This document shows, piece by piece, positions 1-6,310 of a stretch of DNA of 22,160 nt. Location: positions 1 to 22,160 of the forward strand of contig CAYHPW010000043.1 of assembly GCA_964358645.1 (NCBI GenBank). The letters are read 5' to 3'. How positions within the stretch are numbered: the stretch's first letter is position 1; every line of letters starts with the position of its first letter. The stretch comes from JBBTDV01 sp038042605. GTDB lineage: Bacteria; Bdellovibrionota; UBA1018. The translations under genes and the position numbers were made by a program. Under the pieces are notes generated by a model. That model saw only the letters and a program-made list of their open reading frames with translations, had not been told where the DNA came from and did not search any database.

Positions 1-60
1 AACAGATTCTCCTTTAATTACAACGCACTCGCGAAAACGGGTGTCAAAGTCACGACATGA
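1..60 (+). CDS. 3' end of an upstream reading frame (partial)
   Basis: Frame 1 is open from the window edge to a TGA at 58-60 and encodes 19 residues ending AKTGVKVTT. The stop overlaps the ATG at 57 of the next frame as ATGA, the usual arrangement of translationally coupled genes. The peptide is too short to assign. It could be the end of a separate gene, or the front part of the same DUF927 gene after a frameshift. Confidence 0.3.
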   Translation, partial: NRFSFNYNALAKTGVKVTT

Positions 61-932
61 ACGAAGGAGGCCAGCGCGCCAAGGCTGGGCAGGAAACCCG
101 CATGGCGGAAATTCCCGCAGATGCCGGAAAAGGACATGGCCTTTTTGAGAACCTGCATGGTGCTCCCAACGGTGAAGTGTTTGCTCGGATTTTGATGGAC
201 GTGTCACAGAAATACTACGGTACTGCAATCCTCGCGTTCCTAAAACAATTGACTCAAGACTTTGATTCCACCACGCAACGTGTACGTGAGTTGAAGGCAG
301 AATTTTTATCCGCAGCGAATCTTCCCACAACCGTAAGTGGTCAGGTTCATCGGGTTGCTGGAAGGTTTGCCTTGGTGACCGCAGCCGGGGAGCTTGCCAT
401 TGAGTATGGCATTGTCCCTTGGAAAAAAGGTGATGCCGCCGCAATGGTGATGACCTGTTTTAGAGCATGGCTTAGTCAACGCGGCGGCGCAGGTGACCTT
501 GAAGTGGATAAGGCGCTGGAACAGGTTCGCTCCTTCATCCAAGAAAATCCTACTCGATTTGCTATGCTCCGGGACGACGGTAATGAGCCGGTTGAAGATA
601 AGACCATCAAGCGTGCTGGCTTCACGCGCAAGCACAAGGACAGGCGCGAATGGCTCGTTTTCCCGCAAGTGTTCCGGGAAGATGTTTGCGCTGGGCTTTC
701 CGCAAAGGAAGTGGCTCGCGTTCTCAAGGACCGTGGGCACTTGACCCAGGACAGCGAAGGTAAAACGACCAAACCCGAGCGCGTTCCTGGCCTGGGGAAA
801 AAACCCATTCGCATGTATGTCATCAACGATTCCATTATGGGTGAGTCTTCCAATGCGGGAGTTTCAAACGTTACAGGTGTAGCGCCCGATGCAACCCCTT
901 CTAATACAACCTTAGAAGATCCCCGGACGTGA
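57..932 (+). CDS. DUF927-family primase/helicase-like protein, C-terminal part, tail cut by an IS
   Basis: The 291-residue product matches from memory the C-terminal third of DUF927 proteins, which are plasmid and integrative-element primase/helicase-like ATPases. Seen marks are AGQETRMAEIPADAG followed by GLFENLHG (residues about 10-36), GRFALVTAAGELA with a following FRAWLSQRGGAG (about 102-148), and the end domain RAGF...WLVFPQVFREDVCAGL...VPGLGKKPIRMYVI. No Walker motifs are present, so the ATPase core is missing or lies upstream in another frame. In-frame codons before the ATG soon meet a TAA at 15-17. The last codons and the TGA stop (930-932) lie inside the left hairpin of the IS at 921-940; a frame with compatible content resumes after the IS and ends at 1661. 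It is probably non-functional or a remnant. The DUF927 call is fairly sure; the activity is not. Confidence 0.75.
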   Translation: MNEGGQRAKAGQETRMAEIPADAGKGHGLFENLHGAPNGEVFARILMDVSQKYYGTAILAFLKQLTQDFDSTTQRVRELKAEFLSAANLPTTVSGQVHRVAGRFALVTAAGELAIEYGIVPWKKGDAAAMVMTCFRAWLSQRGGAGDLEVDKALEQVRSFIQENPTRFAMLRDDGNEPVEDKTIKRAGFTRKHKDRREWLVFPQVFREDVCAGLSAKEVARVLKDRGHLTQDSEGKTTKPERVPGLGKKPIRMYVINDSIMGESSNAGVSNVTGVAPDATPSNTTLEDPRT

Positions 933-940
933 GTCCGGGG
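921..940 (+). repeat. IS left-end hairpin
   Basis: Perfect 8-bp stem CCCCGGAC/GTCCGGGG with loop GTGA. The TGA of the loop is the in-frame stop of the DUF927 fragment. It shares the CGGAC/GTCCG core and the GTRA loop with the right-end hairpin. Confidence 0.85.
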
Positions 941-984
941 GTGTATCGGGCTCCCATGTCTTCCGTTGTGGTAGAAGCAGGGAT

Positions 985-1440
985 ATGGAATTACGACGAC
1001 AAGCCCACAGCGTTTACCGGTGCATGTACCATATTGTTTGGATACCGCGATATCGGTATAAAGTCCTGAACGAGGGTGTGGCAGCTTACCTCTTGATCAA
1101 GCTGATGGAGGTGAGGAAGTATCACCCCGAGATAGAATTTACAGAGCGAAATGTCCAACCTGACCACGTTCATATCGTCGTAAGCTTTCCGCCCAAGTAT
1201 AGTATTGCGAGCGTCGTGCAATTGTTGAAGCAAAACACCGGGCGTGAGCTGCGAGCAAAATTCGAGTTTATTCGCAAACGTTATTACGGACGTGGTGGGA
1301 TGTGGTCGGTTGGCTATTTCGCGAGTACAGTGGGCTTGGATGAGGAGATGATTAAACGGTACGTGAGATATCAGGAAAAGGAAGACTTGGGACAAGCGCA
1401 GCTTGCATTGCCCCCTGTTCCCCGAGTGCCACGGACGTAA
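985..1440 (+). CDS. tnpA: IS200/IS605-family transposase TnpA (Y1 HUH single-strand transposase)
   Basis: TnpA cuts and rejoins single-stranded DNA at the hairpin-bearing ends of its element, through a 5'-phosphotyrosine link. The 151-residue product is close to the family's usual length. The HUH metal motif is at residues 61-63 (PDHVHI) and the catalytic tyrosine is probably Tyr126 in KRYVRYQ, with Gln130 four residues on, as in IS608 TnpA. The N-terminal YHIVWIPRYRYKVL is the standard first strand of the fold. The stop codon lies in the loop of the right-end hairpin, so the last residues (PRVPRT) are encoded by IS end DNA. No residue expected for activity is missing, so the enzyme may be active. 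Confidence 0.92.
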   Translation: MELRRQAHSVYRCMYHIVWIPRYRYKVLNEGVAAYLLIKLMEVRKYHPEIEFTERNVQPDHVHIVVSFPPKYSIASVVQLLKQNTGRELRAKFEFIRKRYYGRGGMWSVGYFASTVGLDEEMIKRYVRYQEKEDLGQAQLALPPVPRVPRT

Positions 1441-1448
1441 GTCCGTGG
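1429..1448 (+). repeat. IS right-end hairpin
   Basis: Perfect 8-bp stem CCACGGAC/GTCCGTGG with loop GTAA, whose TAA is the tnpA stop. Compared with the left hairpin, the third base pair is A:T in place of C:G, so pairing is kept by a compensating change. Confidence 0.85.
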
Positions 1449-1661
1449 ATATCTAATGAGAAAGGCTTTTGCAAAAATACTTCGTCACCGATGTGTAACA
1501 CCGACAGCGACCCTCGTGTAACGGTTACGCCGCGCACACCCGACCATCCAAAGGATGTAACAGCGGCGGAATCCGGAAACCTCCACAAATCCGCGACGGA
1601 CAACACAGCGTTACACCGGAACGTCAGTAACCCGAATCAGGATGAGGAGTGTCCGATTTAA
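1449..1661 (+). pseudogene. Displaced 3' tail of the DUF927 gene
   Basis: The frame used by the DUF927 fragment is open again from the right IS hairpin to a TAA at 1659-1661. The encoded peptide is rich in Thr, Val, Pro, Asn and Asp (for example SDPRVTVTPRTPDHPKDVT), like the low-complexity end left before the IS (NAGVSNVTGVAPDATPSNTT). Such V-T-rich tails are common at DUF927 protein ends. It has no start of its own, so it is read as the old gene end separated by the IS. Its stop overlaps the next start codon (TAATG), as expected for a former operon junction. Confidence 0.6.
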
Positions 1662-2086
1662 TGGAGACCGACGACTTGCACTGGACCAGGATGCTGCTAT
1701 TCGCGGAAAGCACACCCCCGTTGTTCCACTGGATGAACACGAAACTGAACTTCGATGCGGCAAAAGCTTGCGTGCCGCTCAAGTTAGACTTGAGTGGAAT
1801 AACGGCAATGGCGGCACTACTCGACCAGACAAGCCTTTCAGACATCACGCCAAGCAATTGGGACTGGGCGCGCCTGGCGACGCCGTGTCTCCGCTGGATG
1901 GGTTTTACCCACTTGGCGAGCGTAGAGCCCGAACCCCCCACTGCAAACGGGACTGGCACACTCTTGGAGACCACAACCGCTTTCTGGCGTCACCGCACAG
2001 GCACTTCCCTTTCCTGCGAACAAGCACGCGAAGCCGCTGCCAATGTCGTTGGTTTCATCAAGACACTTGCCGGATGGGAGAAATAA
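1661..2086 (+). CDS. Small protein of unknown function upstream of the serine recombinase
   Basis: The frame opens at a GTG (1649) but the ATG at 1661 is preferred: it overlaps the former DUF927 stop as TAATG and has GAGGAG at 1644-1649, 11 bases upstream. This gives 141 residues. No signal peptide or membrane segment is seen. The middle is rich in Leu and Trp (SLSDITPSNWDWARLATPC) and the C-terminus is an amphipathic helix (SCEQAREAAANVVGFIKTLAGWEK). Similar short helical proteins often precede large serine recombinases in integrated elements, which hints at a DNA-binding or directionality role, but this is inference from position only. An overlapping +1 frame (1642-2352) has poor composition and is taken as a shadow. 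Confidence 0.6.
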   Translation: METDDLHWTRMLLFAESTPPLFHWMNTKLNFDAAKACVPLKLDLSGITAMAALLDQTSLSDITPSNWDWARLATPCLRWMGFTHLASVEPEPPTANGTGTLLETTTAFWRHRTGTSLSCEQAREAAANVVGFIKTLAGWEK

Positions 2087-2088
2087 AA

Positions 2089-2168
2089 CAGACGGCAATG
2101 ATGAGCCGATTAAATCACCTGGCTGGTTCTAACATCGTCCAAGTCGCCCGTCTGGACGTTCATTGCCG
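2089..2168 (+). repeat. Two mutually exclusive inverted repeats before the recombinase
   Basis: CAGACGG at 2089-2095 can pair with CCGTCTG at 2148-2154, and CGGCAATGA at 2093-2101 can pair with TCATTGCCG at 2160-2168. The two left arms share bases 2093-2095, so in RNA only one stem could be complete. The repeats lie in the 117-base gap before the recombinase. They could be an attenuator-like switch or a binding site; chance cannot be excluded. Confidence 0.35.
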
Positions 2169-2203
2169 AGTACATGACGATGGTGTAACAAGAGGTAGCC
2201 TCG

Positions 2204-2749
2204 ATGAGAAACTCAAAACCCGACAATCATACCAGCGAACCGTCGTCCCAAAAGGCGGTGGTTTACACGCGCGTTTCCTTAAAAGAACAGCGCGACGAAG
2301 GCTACTCCGTCGAAGCCCAAGCCAGGCTCCTGCGTGCGTATGCTCAAAATAGAGGCTTCCAGATTGTCAAAGAGTTTGAGGATGTGGAGACCGCGAAGCA
2401 AAGTGGTCGCACGCAGTTTGGGAGTATGCTCGAATTTTTCAAACAAGAAGCGGAAGGCAAATCCAAGGAAAGGCGCTGCCAAATCTTACTGGTTGAAAAA
2501 ACAGACAGGCTCTACCGGAACTTTGAAGACTTCGTGGCACTCGACAGGCTCGACCTTTTCGTCCACCTGGTCAAAGACGGGGATGTCATTTCGCGTAACT
2601 CCGACGCAAGCAAAAAGTTGATGCACGCGATTCGCGTCAGCATGTCCAACTGGACTGTCAACAACTTGGGTGAGGAAGCCAGCAAGAGGGGATGCTCGAA
2701 AAGGCCAAACAAGGGATGTACCCGACCAAGGCGCCGCTCGGGTACTTGA
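2204..2749 (+). CDS. Large serine recombinase, N-terminal catalytic fragment (frameshifted)
   Basis: This is the resolvase-type catalytic domain of a large serine recombinase, which integrates or excises mobile elements through a serine-DNA link. The active-site motif YTRVSLKEQ puts the nucleophile at Ser25, followed by GYSVEAQARLLRAYA, VEKTDRLYRN and RNSDASKKLMH. AGAGGT at about 2190-2195 gives a good ribosome site. After NNLGEEASK (codon ending at 2686) this frame turns into an Arg/Pro/Gly-rich nonsense end (RGCSKRPNKGC) and stops, while the recombinase continues in the -1 frame as EGMLEKAKQGMYPTKAPLGYLN. One base appears lost from the run AAGAGGGG. The catalytic domain without its DNA-binding part should not integrate DNA. 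Confidence 0.88.
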   Translation: MRNSKPDNHTSEPSSQKAVVYTRVSLKEQRDEGYSVEAQARLLRAYAQNRGFQIVKEFEDVETAKQSGRTQFGSMLEFFKQEAEGKSKERRCQILLVEKTDRLYRNFEDFVALDRLDLFVHLVKDGDVISRNSDASKKLMHAIRVSMSNWTVNNLGEEASKRGCSKRPNKGCTRPRRRSGT

Positions 2750-3909
2750 ACACAGACCAGGATGGAAAACGCGTAATTCGATTGGATGAGAAACGTGCCC
2801 CCCTCATCCGTAGGATGTTCGAGCTATACGCCACGGGACAATACTCGACGCTTCGACTGGCGAAAAAAATGGATGAGGAGGGTCTTTATTCCAAGAAATG
2901 CGCTCCCGTCACCAAAAGCGCGATTCACCACCACTTGGCGACCTTGACCTACACAGGCCAGTTTGAATGGCGGGGGCAGATTTATGATGGAAAATACGAA
3001 CCCGTCATCAGCCGCGAGCTTTTCGATAGAGTGCAAGCGATGCTCGGTGAAAAAGGCGGCAATCGTCCGCGCCAAAAGAAATACGATTGGGCTTTCCGTG
3101 GATTGGTAACCTGCGGTCACTGTGGATGCACTCTGACCGCCGAGGAAAAGCGAAAACCGTCGGGCAAAACGTACATCTACTATCACTGCACTGGGTCCAG
3201 GGGTAAATGCCCGGAGAAGTACGTGGAGGAGAAAGAGTTGTCGAGGCAGTTTGGCCTGGTGATTGACGCCATCAAGATGGACCGCGAAGTCGCTGATTGG
3301 GTCATCACGGCGTTACGGGAAAACCACAAGGATGAACGCGCCTATCAGGAAGCGCAAATCGCGGGGCTTCAAGTCCAGTACCGTAGGCTGCAAAACCGTC
3401 TGCACCAGATGTACGTCGATAAGCTCGACGGCATGCTCCCCGACCCCGTGCTTTACGAGAAACAGGCGGCGACGTGGCGCCAAGAACAAGCCGCGATTCA
3501 ACAAAAGCTTGATTCCCTGCGCGGCGCGGACCAGGCGTACCTTAACCAATGCGTGCAGCTTCTCGAACTTGTCCAACGGGCGGTAACTCTTTACGAAAAA
3601 CAAACCGCGAAGGAACAGCGCAAACTTTTGGACTTTGTACTCTCGAACTGCACTTGGAAGGATGGACAACTCACACCCACATACCGACTTCCGTTTAATT
3701 TTCTTGTAGTTGCAAACGCAGAAACACAAACGGCCCAACCCGTTTTAGGGGTTGAGCCGTCGAAAAATGAAAAATGGCTGGGGCGCCAGGATTCGAACCT
3801 GGGAGTGGCGGAATCAAAATCCGCTAGCTTACCACTTGCCGACGCCCCAATGGATAGTTTTGCTAGCACAGACTCGTTGTGCGGGCAATGCCAGGAAATA
3901 CTTTTTTAA
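2692..3909 (+). CDS. Large serine recombinase, C-terminal DNA-binding fragment, reading through tRNA-Gln
   Basis: This continues the recombinase after the frameshift; the ATG at 2692 is an internal Met, not a natural start. Residues 1-120 are the recombinase domain (APLGYLN, LIRRMFELYATGQYS, TLTYTGQFEWRGQIYDG). A zinc ribbon follows, with Cys141, Cys144, Cys166 and Cys173, and then a long coiled coil at about 215-300. Rejoined, the protein would be about 568 residues, normal for the family. From about residue 360 the frame reads through the complement of tRNA-Gln (WLGRQDSNLG is its typical mistranslation) and stops at 3907-3909 beyond it. The end of the protein is thus supplied by attachment-site and host DNA, which supports integration at the tRNA. 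Confidence 0.88.
   Translation: MLEKAKQGMYPTKAPLGYLNTDQDGKRVIRLDEKRAPLIRRMFELYATGQYSTLRLAKKMDEEGLYSKKCAPVTKSAIHHHLATLTYTGQFEWRGQIYDGKYEPVISRELFDRVQAMLGEKGGNRPRQKKYDWAFRGLVTCGHCGCTLTAEEKRKPSGKTYIYYHCTGSRGKCPEKYVEEKELSRQFGLVIDAIKMDREVADWVITALRENHKDERAYQEAQIAGLQVQYRRLQNRLHQMYVDKLDGMLPDPVLYEKQAATWRQEQAAIQQKLDSLRGADQAYLNQCVQLLELVQRAVTLYEKQTAKEQRKLLDFVLSNCTWKDGQLTPTYRLPFNFLVVANAETQTAQPVLGVEPSKNEKWLGRQDSNLGVAESKSASLPLADAPMDSFASTDSLCGQCQEILF
3731..3760 (-). terminator. Probable rho-independent terminator after tRNA-Gln
   Basis: Read leftward, CGGCTCAACCC (3760-3750) can pair with GGGTTGGGCCG (3741-3731) with one mismatch, around a short A-rich loop. It is followed by TTTGTGTTT. Its place 15 bases past the tRNA 3' end fits termination of the tRNA transcript. 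It may be host sequence or the element's own replacement. Confidence 0.6.
3775..3849 (-). tRNA. tRNA-Gln (anticodon UUG)
   Basis: Read leftward from 3849 the gene begins TGGGGCG and ends CGCCCCA-GCCA, a perfect 7-bp acceptor stem with an encoded CCA. The anticodon stem GCGGA/TCCGC encloses loop TTTTGAT, giving anticodon TTG, and the T arm is CCAGG-TTCGAAT-CCTGG. The U1:A72 first pair is usual for tRNA-Gln. It lies 56 bases downstream of spoVG on the same strand and may be co-transcribed with it. The 3' end faces the mobile element, so it is the likely integration target; the gene is intact. Confidence 0.96.
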
Positions 3910-4217
3910 ACATCCTCTTTTTCAGCTTCTTCAGCAGATTTAGAAGGCTGGTTACCACCTTCTTTTTTTATTTCCGCTAAATATGCATCAAGGATTTTCT
4001 TTTCCATCGTCGTACGTGTAGCTTGATTTAACGGATGGGCAATATCTTTGAATGTCCCATCTTTTCGCCGCTTGCTTGGCATGGCAACAAACAAACCTGC
4101 ATTCCCGCCAATTATTTTCAAGTCACGAACAACAAAACAGTTATCCAATATAATGGTAATATAGGCCTTTAATTTTTCCTCATTAACTGTAAAAACCTTA
4201 ACTTCGGTGATTTCCAT
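3906..4217 (-). CDS. spoVG: SpoVG family RNA/DNA-binding regulator
   Basis: SpoVG is a small nucleic-acid-binding regulator known from Bacillus sporulation and septation and kept widely in non-sporeformers, including deltaproteobacteria. The product (103 residues; B. subtilis SpoVG has 97) shows the full family core: MEITEVKVFTV, KAYITIILDNCFVVRDLKII, and FVAMPSKRRKDGTFKDIAHPLN. The frame extends to 4247, but GAGGAG at 4227-4232 stands 9 bases before the ATG at 4217, which also matches the usual SpoVG start. The C-terminus is a charged, Glu/Lys-rich tail typical of variable SpoVG ends. A good promoter lies at 4263-4291 and tRNA-Gln follows on the same strand. Its stop overlaps the end of the recombinase read-through frame on the other strand. 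Confidence 0.96.
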   Translation of the reverse strand: MEITEVKVFTVNEEKLKAYITIILDNCFVVRDLKIIGGNAGLFVAMPSKRRKDGTFKDIAHPLNQATRTTMEKKILDAYLAEIKKEGGNQPSKSAEEAEKEDV

Positions 4218-4226
4218 GTTGGCCAT

Positions 4227-4232
4227 CTCCTC
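4227..4232 (-). promoter_or_regulatory. Ribosome-binding site that fixes the spoVG start
   Basis: GAGGAG on the minus strand lies 9 bases before the ATG at 4217 and directly touches the in-frame ATG at 4226, which rules out the nearer start. Confidence 0.7.
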
Positions 4233-4262
4233 TCTAGGTGTGAGCAAGGCCCTATAAAATCT

Positions 4263-4291
4263 ATTCTAGAGGAGACTAGTCGGTATTTCAA
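4263..4291 (-). promoter_or_regulatory. Sigma70-type promoter for spoVG
   Basis: On the minus strand TTGAAA (4291-4286) and TAGAAT (4268-4263) are separated by exactly 17 bases. Transcription would begin near 4256, giving a leader of about 39 bases that holds the GAGGAG ribosome site. Confidence 0.65.
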
Positions 4292-4355
4292 ATCTATAAA
4301 ACGATCTTAAAGTTTATTACCAAAAAAATTAAATTCTCCATTAAGCGCGTCAACA

Positions 4356-4369
4356 GTAACCCTGGTTAC
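4356..4369. repeat. Short inverted repeat between htrA and spoVG
   Basis: GTAACC-CT-GGTTAC is a perfect 6-bp dyad in the 200-base gap between the htrA stop and the spoVG start, about 65 bases upstream of the spoVG promoter. No T-run follows on either strand, so it does not look like a terminator. It could be an operator; this is weak evidence. Confidence 0.3.
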
Positions 4370-4417
4370 GGGAGGATATTTTCCTGAGAGAATTTCGATG
4401 AGCCAAGAAACTAACTT

Positions 4418-5956
4418 TTAGTCCTTAAGATCAAGAACTACGACTGAAAAACCTTCCTTCCCCCTAAAATCGCCGCGTCTTACACGTAGAAGGTAGCTTT
4501 TTTTAGCTTTAACCACTGAATAAAATCCATCAATGTCCTTTATTGGTTTTCTATCTACTTCCACGATTATATCACCTCTGGATAAACCCGCCTTGTCGGC
4601 TGGACTCCCAAATGAAATAGAAGATACCACAACGCCATTAAGCTTTTCCGAAACGCCGAGTTCACGCGCTATTTCTGGCGTTAGCTCTTCAAGCGTCAGT
4701 CCTGTTTCAATTCTAGCCGGTTTTTTTTCATTTTTTTCTGGCTTCTTGCTTCCAATCTGTTGCGAATCAGGTCGGCGGCCGGGTTTAATGGTTAAGTTTT
4801 GTTCCTTACCAGAACGTAAGATTTTTATAGGAACCGGCTCATCAATAGGCACTGACGTCACGGCTGCAATCAGCTCACTCGACGAATGAATTTGCTTGCC
4901 GGCAAACTCTACTACAACGTCATACGTCTGTAATCCCGCCTTATCGGCCGGCTCACCTGGGTACACATGCGTAACGAATGGTGCTTTCACATCTTTTGAC
5001 ACTCCGATTTTGCCCGCAATATCGGGTGAAAGTTCATTAACAAGAATCCCAATATAGCCCCTGCTCACGGTTCCTTTAGTTTTTAATTGTGGAATGATTT
5101 TTTTTACTAGGCTGATGGGTATGGCAAACCCAATCCCCTGGGCTCGCTGTTCAATAGCATTATTGATCCCAATAACCTCGCCCTTTAAATTTACCAGCGG
5201 CCCTCCAGAATTCCCGGGGTTGATCGGTGCGTCAGTTTGGATATAATTAGCTAGAGGAAAGTCAGGCGCCAACCGGCCTTTGGCAGATATTATTCCGTGC
5301 GTGACGGAATGGCCTTGTCCAAATGGGTTTCCGATAGCCATTACATATTCCCCAACCTCAAGAGAATCAGAATCTCCAAGAACGGCTGGAGTCATTTCGC
5401 GTTTGGATCGCACTTTAATTAATGCGACATCAAGCTCAGGGTCACGCCCCACCACCTCGCCATCAGTTGGTTTTTCATCATAAGATTCAGTAAAAGAAAT
5501 TTTTATCTCTTCCGCATCACCAACCACATGATTGTTTGTTAAAATGAGCCCTGAGGAATCAATAATAAACCCGGTACCAAGCGACATTGCACGTGGCACA
5601 CCCTGGTGTCCTGGCCCACCTTTTGGTGGTGATTTCTCATCCTCACCATTATCGTCTCCTCGACGACCGTGTTGACGAAACATATCTTCAAAAAAACGCC
5701 GCCAAAGGTCATCAGGCCCTCCGCTAAAAAATTGGCCTTTCACTGTTGAAAAAGTAGAAATATTCACCACAGATGGGATGAGCTTCTTGGATAGATTGAC
5801 AAAAATATTCGGCTCTATTAAAGGACTTGCTGTCGCGGCGACAGCAGAGTCATAAATCACCTGGTTTTTTGTACGCAAGGATTCACTTCCCACATACACA
5901 ACAGAAAGAAAAATCAATACACAAAGAAACAACGCCGTCCGTTTAAGTGCCAGCAT
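4418..5956 (-). CDS. htrA: HtrA/Deg-family periplasmic serine protease with two PDZ domains
   Basis: Deg proteases degrade or refold damaged envelope proteins in the periplasm. The 512-residue protein has an N-terminal hydrophobic segment (residues about 7-22; signal or anchor) and a chymotrypsin-like domain with complete triad: His143 (TNNHVV), Asp176 (PELDVALI) and Ser250 (GNSGGPL). Two PDZ domains follow, at about 300-385 and 415-505, joined by a Lys/Glu/Pro linker. A Gly/Asp/Arg-rich insert (about 95-122) lies before the protease domain and may be the LA-loop region. Length is typical of DegP/DegQ/MucD. The start has AAAGGG nearby and lies 16 bases after the DUF1844 gene, so the two form an operon. 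Confidence 0.95.
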   Translation of the reverse strand: MLALKRTALFLCVLIFLSVVYVGSESLRTKNQVIYDSAVAATASPLIEPNIFVNLSKKLIPSVVNISTFSTVKGQFFSGGPDDLWRRFFEDMFRQHGRRGDDNGEDEKSPPKGGPGHQGVPRAMSLGTGFIIDSSGLILTNNHVVGDAEEIKISFTESYDEKPTDGEVVGRDPELDVALIKVRSKREMTPAVLGDSDSLEVGEYVMAIGNPFGQGHSVTHGIISAKGRLAPDFPLANYIQTDAPINPGNSGGPLVNLKGEVIGINNAIEQRAQGIGFAIPISLVKKIIPQLKTKGTVSRGYIGILVNELSPDIAGKIGVSKDVKAPFVTHVYPGEPADKAGLQTYDVVVEFAGKQIHSSSELIAAVTSVPIDEPVPIKILRSGKEQNLTIKPGRRPDSQQIGSKKPEKNEKKPARIETGLTLEELTPEIARELGVSEKLNGVVVSSISFGSPADKAGLSRGDIIVEVDRKPIKDIDGFYSVVKAKKSYLLRVRRGDFRGKEGFSVVVLDLKD

Positions 5957-5972
5957 ACATTATTCCCTTTAA

Positions 5973-6263
5973 CTATTTATTTGCCTTTTTCTGTGCTTCT
6001 ATAAACTGCATTCGCGTTTCAAATAAAAGCCGCTCGATTAGACTATCCTCATCTGGAGTTCTATTGCCGCGAGTTTTTTCATACATCAACTCAAGAAGAT
6101 CAATGTTTTGCCGTGCAAGATCAAGCTCAATTTTTTTACCAGCGCCTTCTGCACCCGCGATACCTGATGGATAAACTCCCATCCCCATAAATGCTGCCGA
6201 AGAAATAGACAGAAAAAAAGTCGTCAGATCAATTTTAGGTAAATTTTCGTGTATTTGTGCCAA
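5973..6263 (-). CDS. DUF1844 family protein
   Basis: The 96-residue product has the pattern of DUF1844: a hydrophobic front (LPKIDLTTFFLSISSAAFMGMG), then LDLARQNIDLLELMYEKTRGN, and the end LLFETRMQFIEAQKK. The family is common in deltaproteobacteria and has no settled function. The start is TTG at 6263, preceded by GGAGGAA at 6267-6273; no ATG fits as well. It is the first gene before htrA and has its own promoter at 6311-6338, so a shared envelope-related role is possible but unproven. Confidence 0.85.
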   Translation of the reverse strand: MAQIHENLPKIDLTTFFLSISSAAFMGMGVYPSGIAGAEGAGKKIELDLARQNIDLLELMYEKTRGNRTPDEDSLIERLLFETRMQFIEAQKKANK

Positions 6264-6310
6264 TTATTCCTCCAGTTCCGGTCTACTAGCCATCCGTATT
6301 GTTAGTGTGA

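Larger units (their letters stand above)
921..1448 (+). mobile_element. IS200/IS605-family insertion sequence (tnpA-only, IS200 type)
   Basis: A single Y1 transposase gene lies between two closely matching hairpins: 921-940 (stem CCCCGGAC, loop GTGA) and 1429-1448 (stem CCACGGAC, loop GTAA). IS200/IS605 elements end in subterminal palindromes of this kind, have no terminal inverted repeats and make no target duplication. The listed limits are the outer hairpin feet; true cleavage sites should lie some bases outside and cannot be fixed here. There is no tnpB. The element sits inside the tail of the DUF927 gene, in the same orientation. Confidence 0.8.

Noticed and set aside
306..740. Long antisense frame inside the DUF927 fragment
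   Set aside because: No motifs and no ribosome site; composition follows from the complementary coding strand.
868..1625. Repeated TGTAAC/GTTAC words suggesting replication iterons
   Set aside because: They vary in spacing and orientation and mostly fall on Val-Thr codons (GTA AC.) of the split DUF927 tail, so coding bias explains them.
1642..2352. 236-codon frame overlapping the small gene and the recombinase start
   Set aside because: Its product is rich in Arg, His and Gln without motifs and overlaps two better-supported genes; taken as a shadow.
2680..2700. Programmed -1 ribosomal frameshift in the recombinase
   Set aside because: No X-XXY-YYZ slippery heptamer is present at the joint and no clear stimulatory stem follows; a simple base loss fits better.
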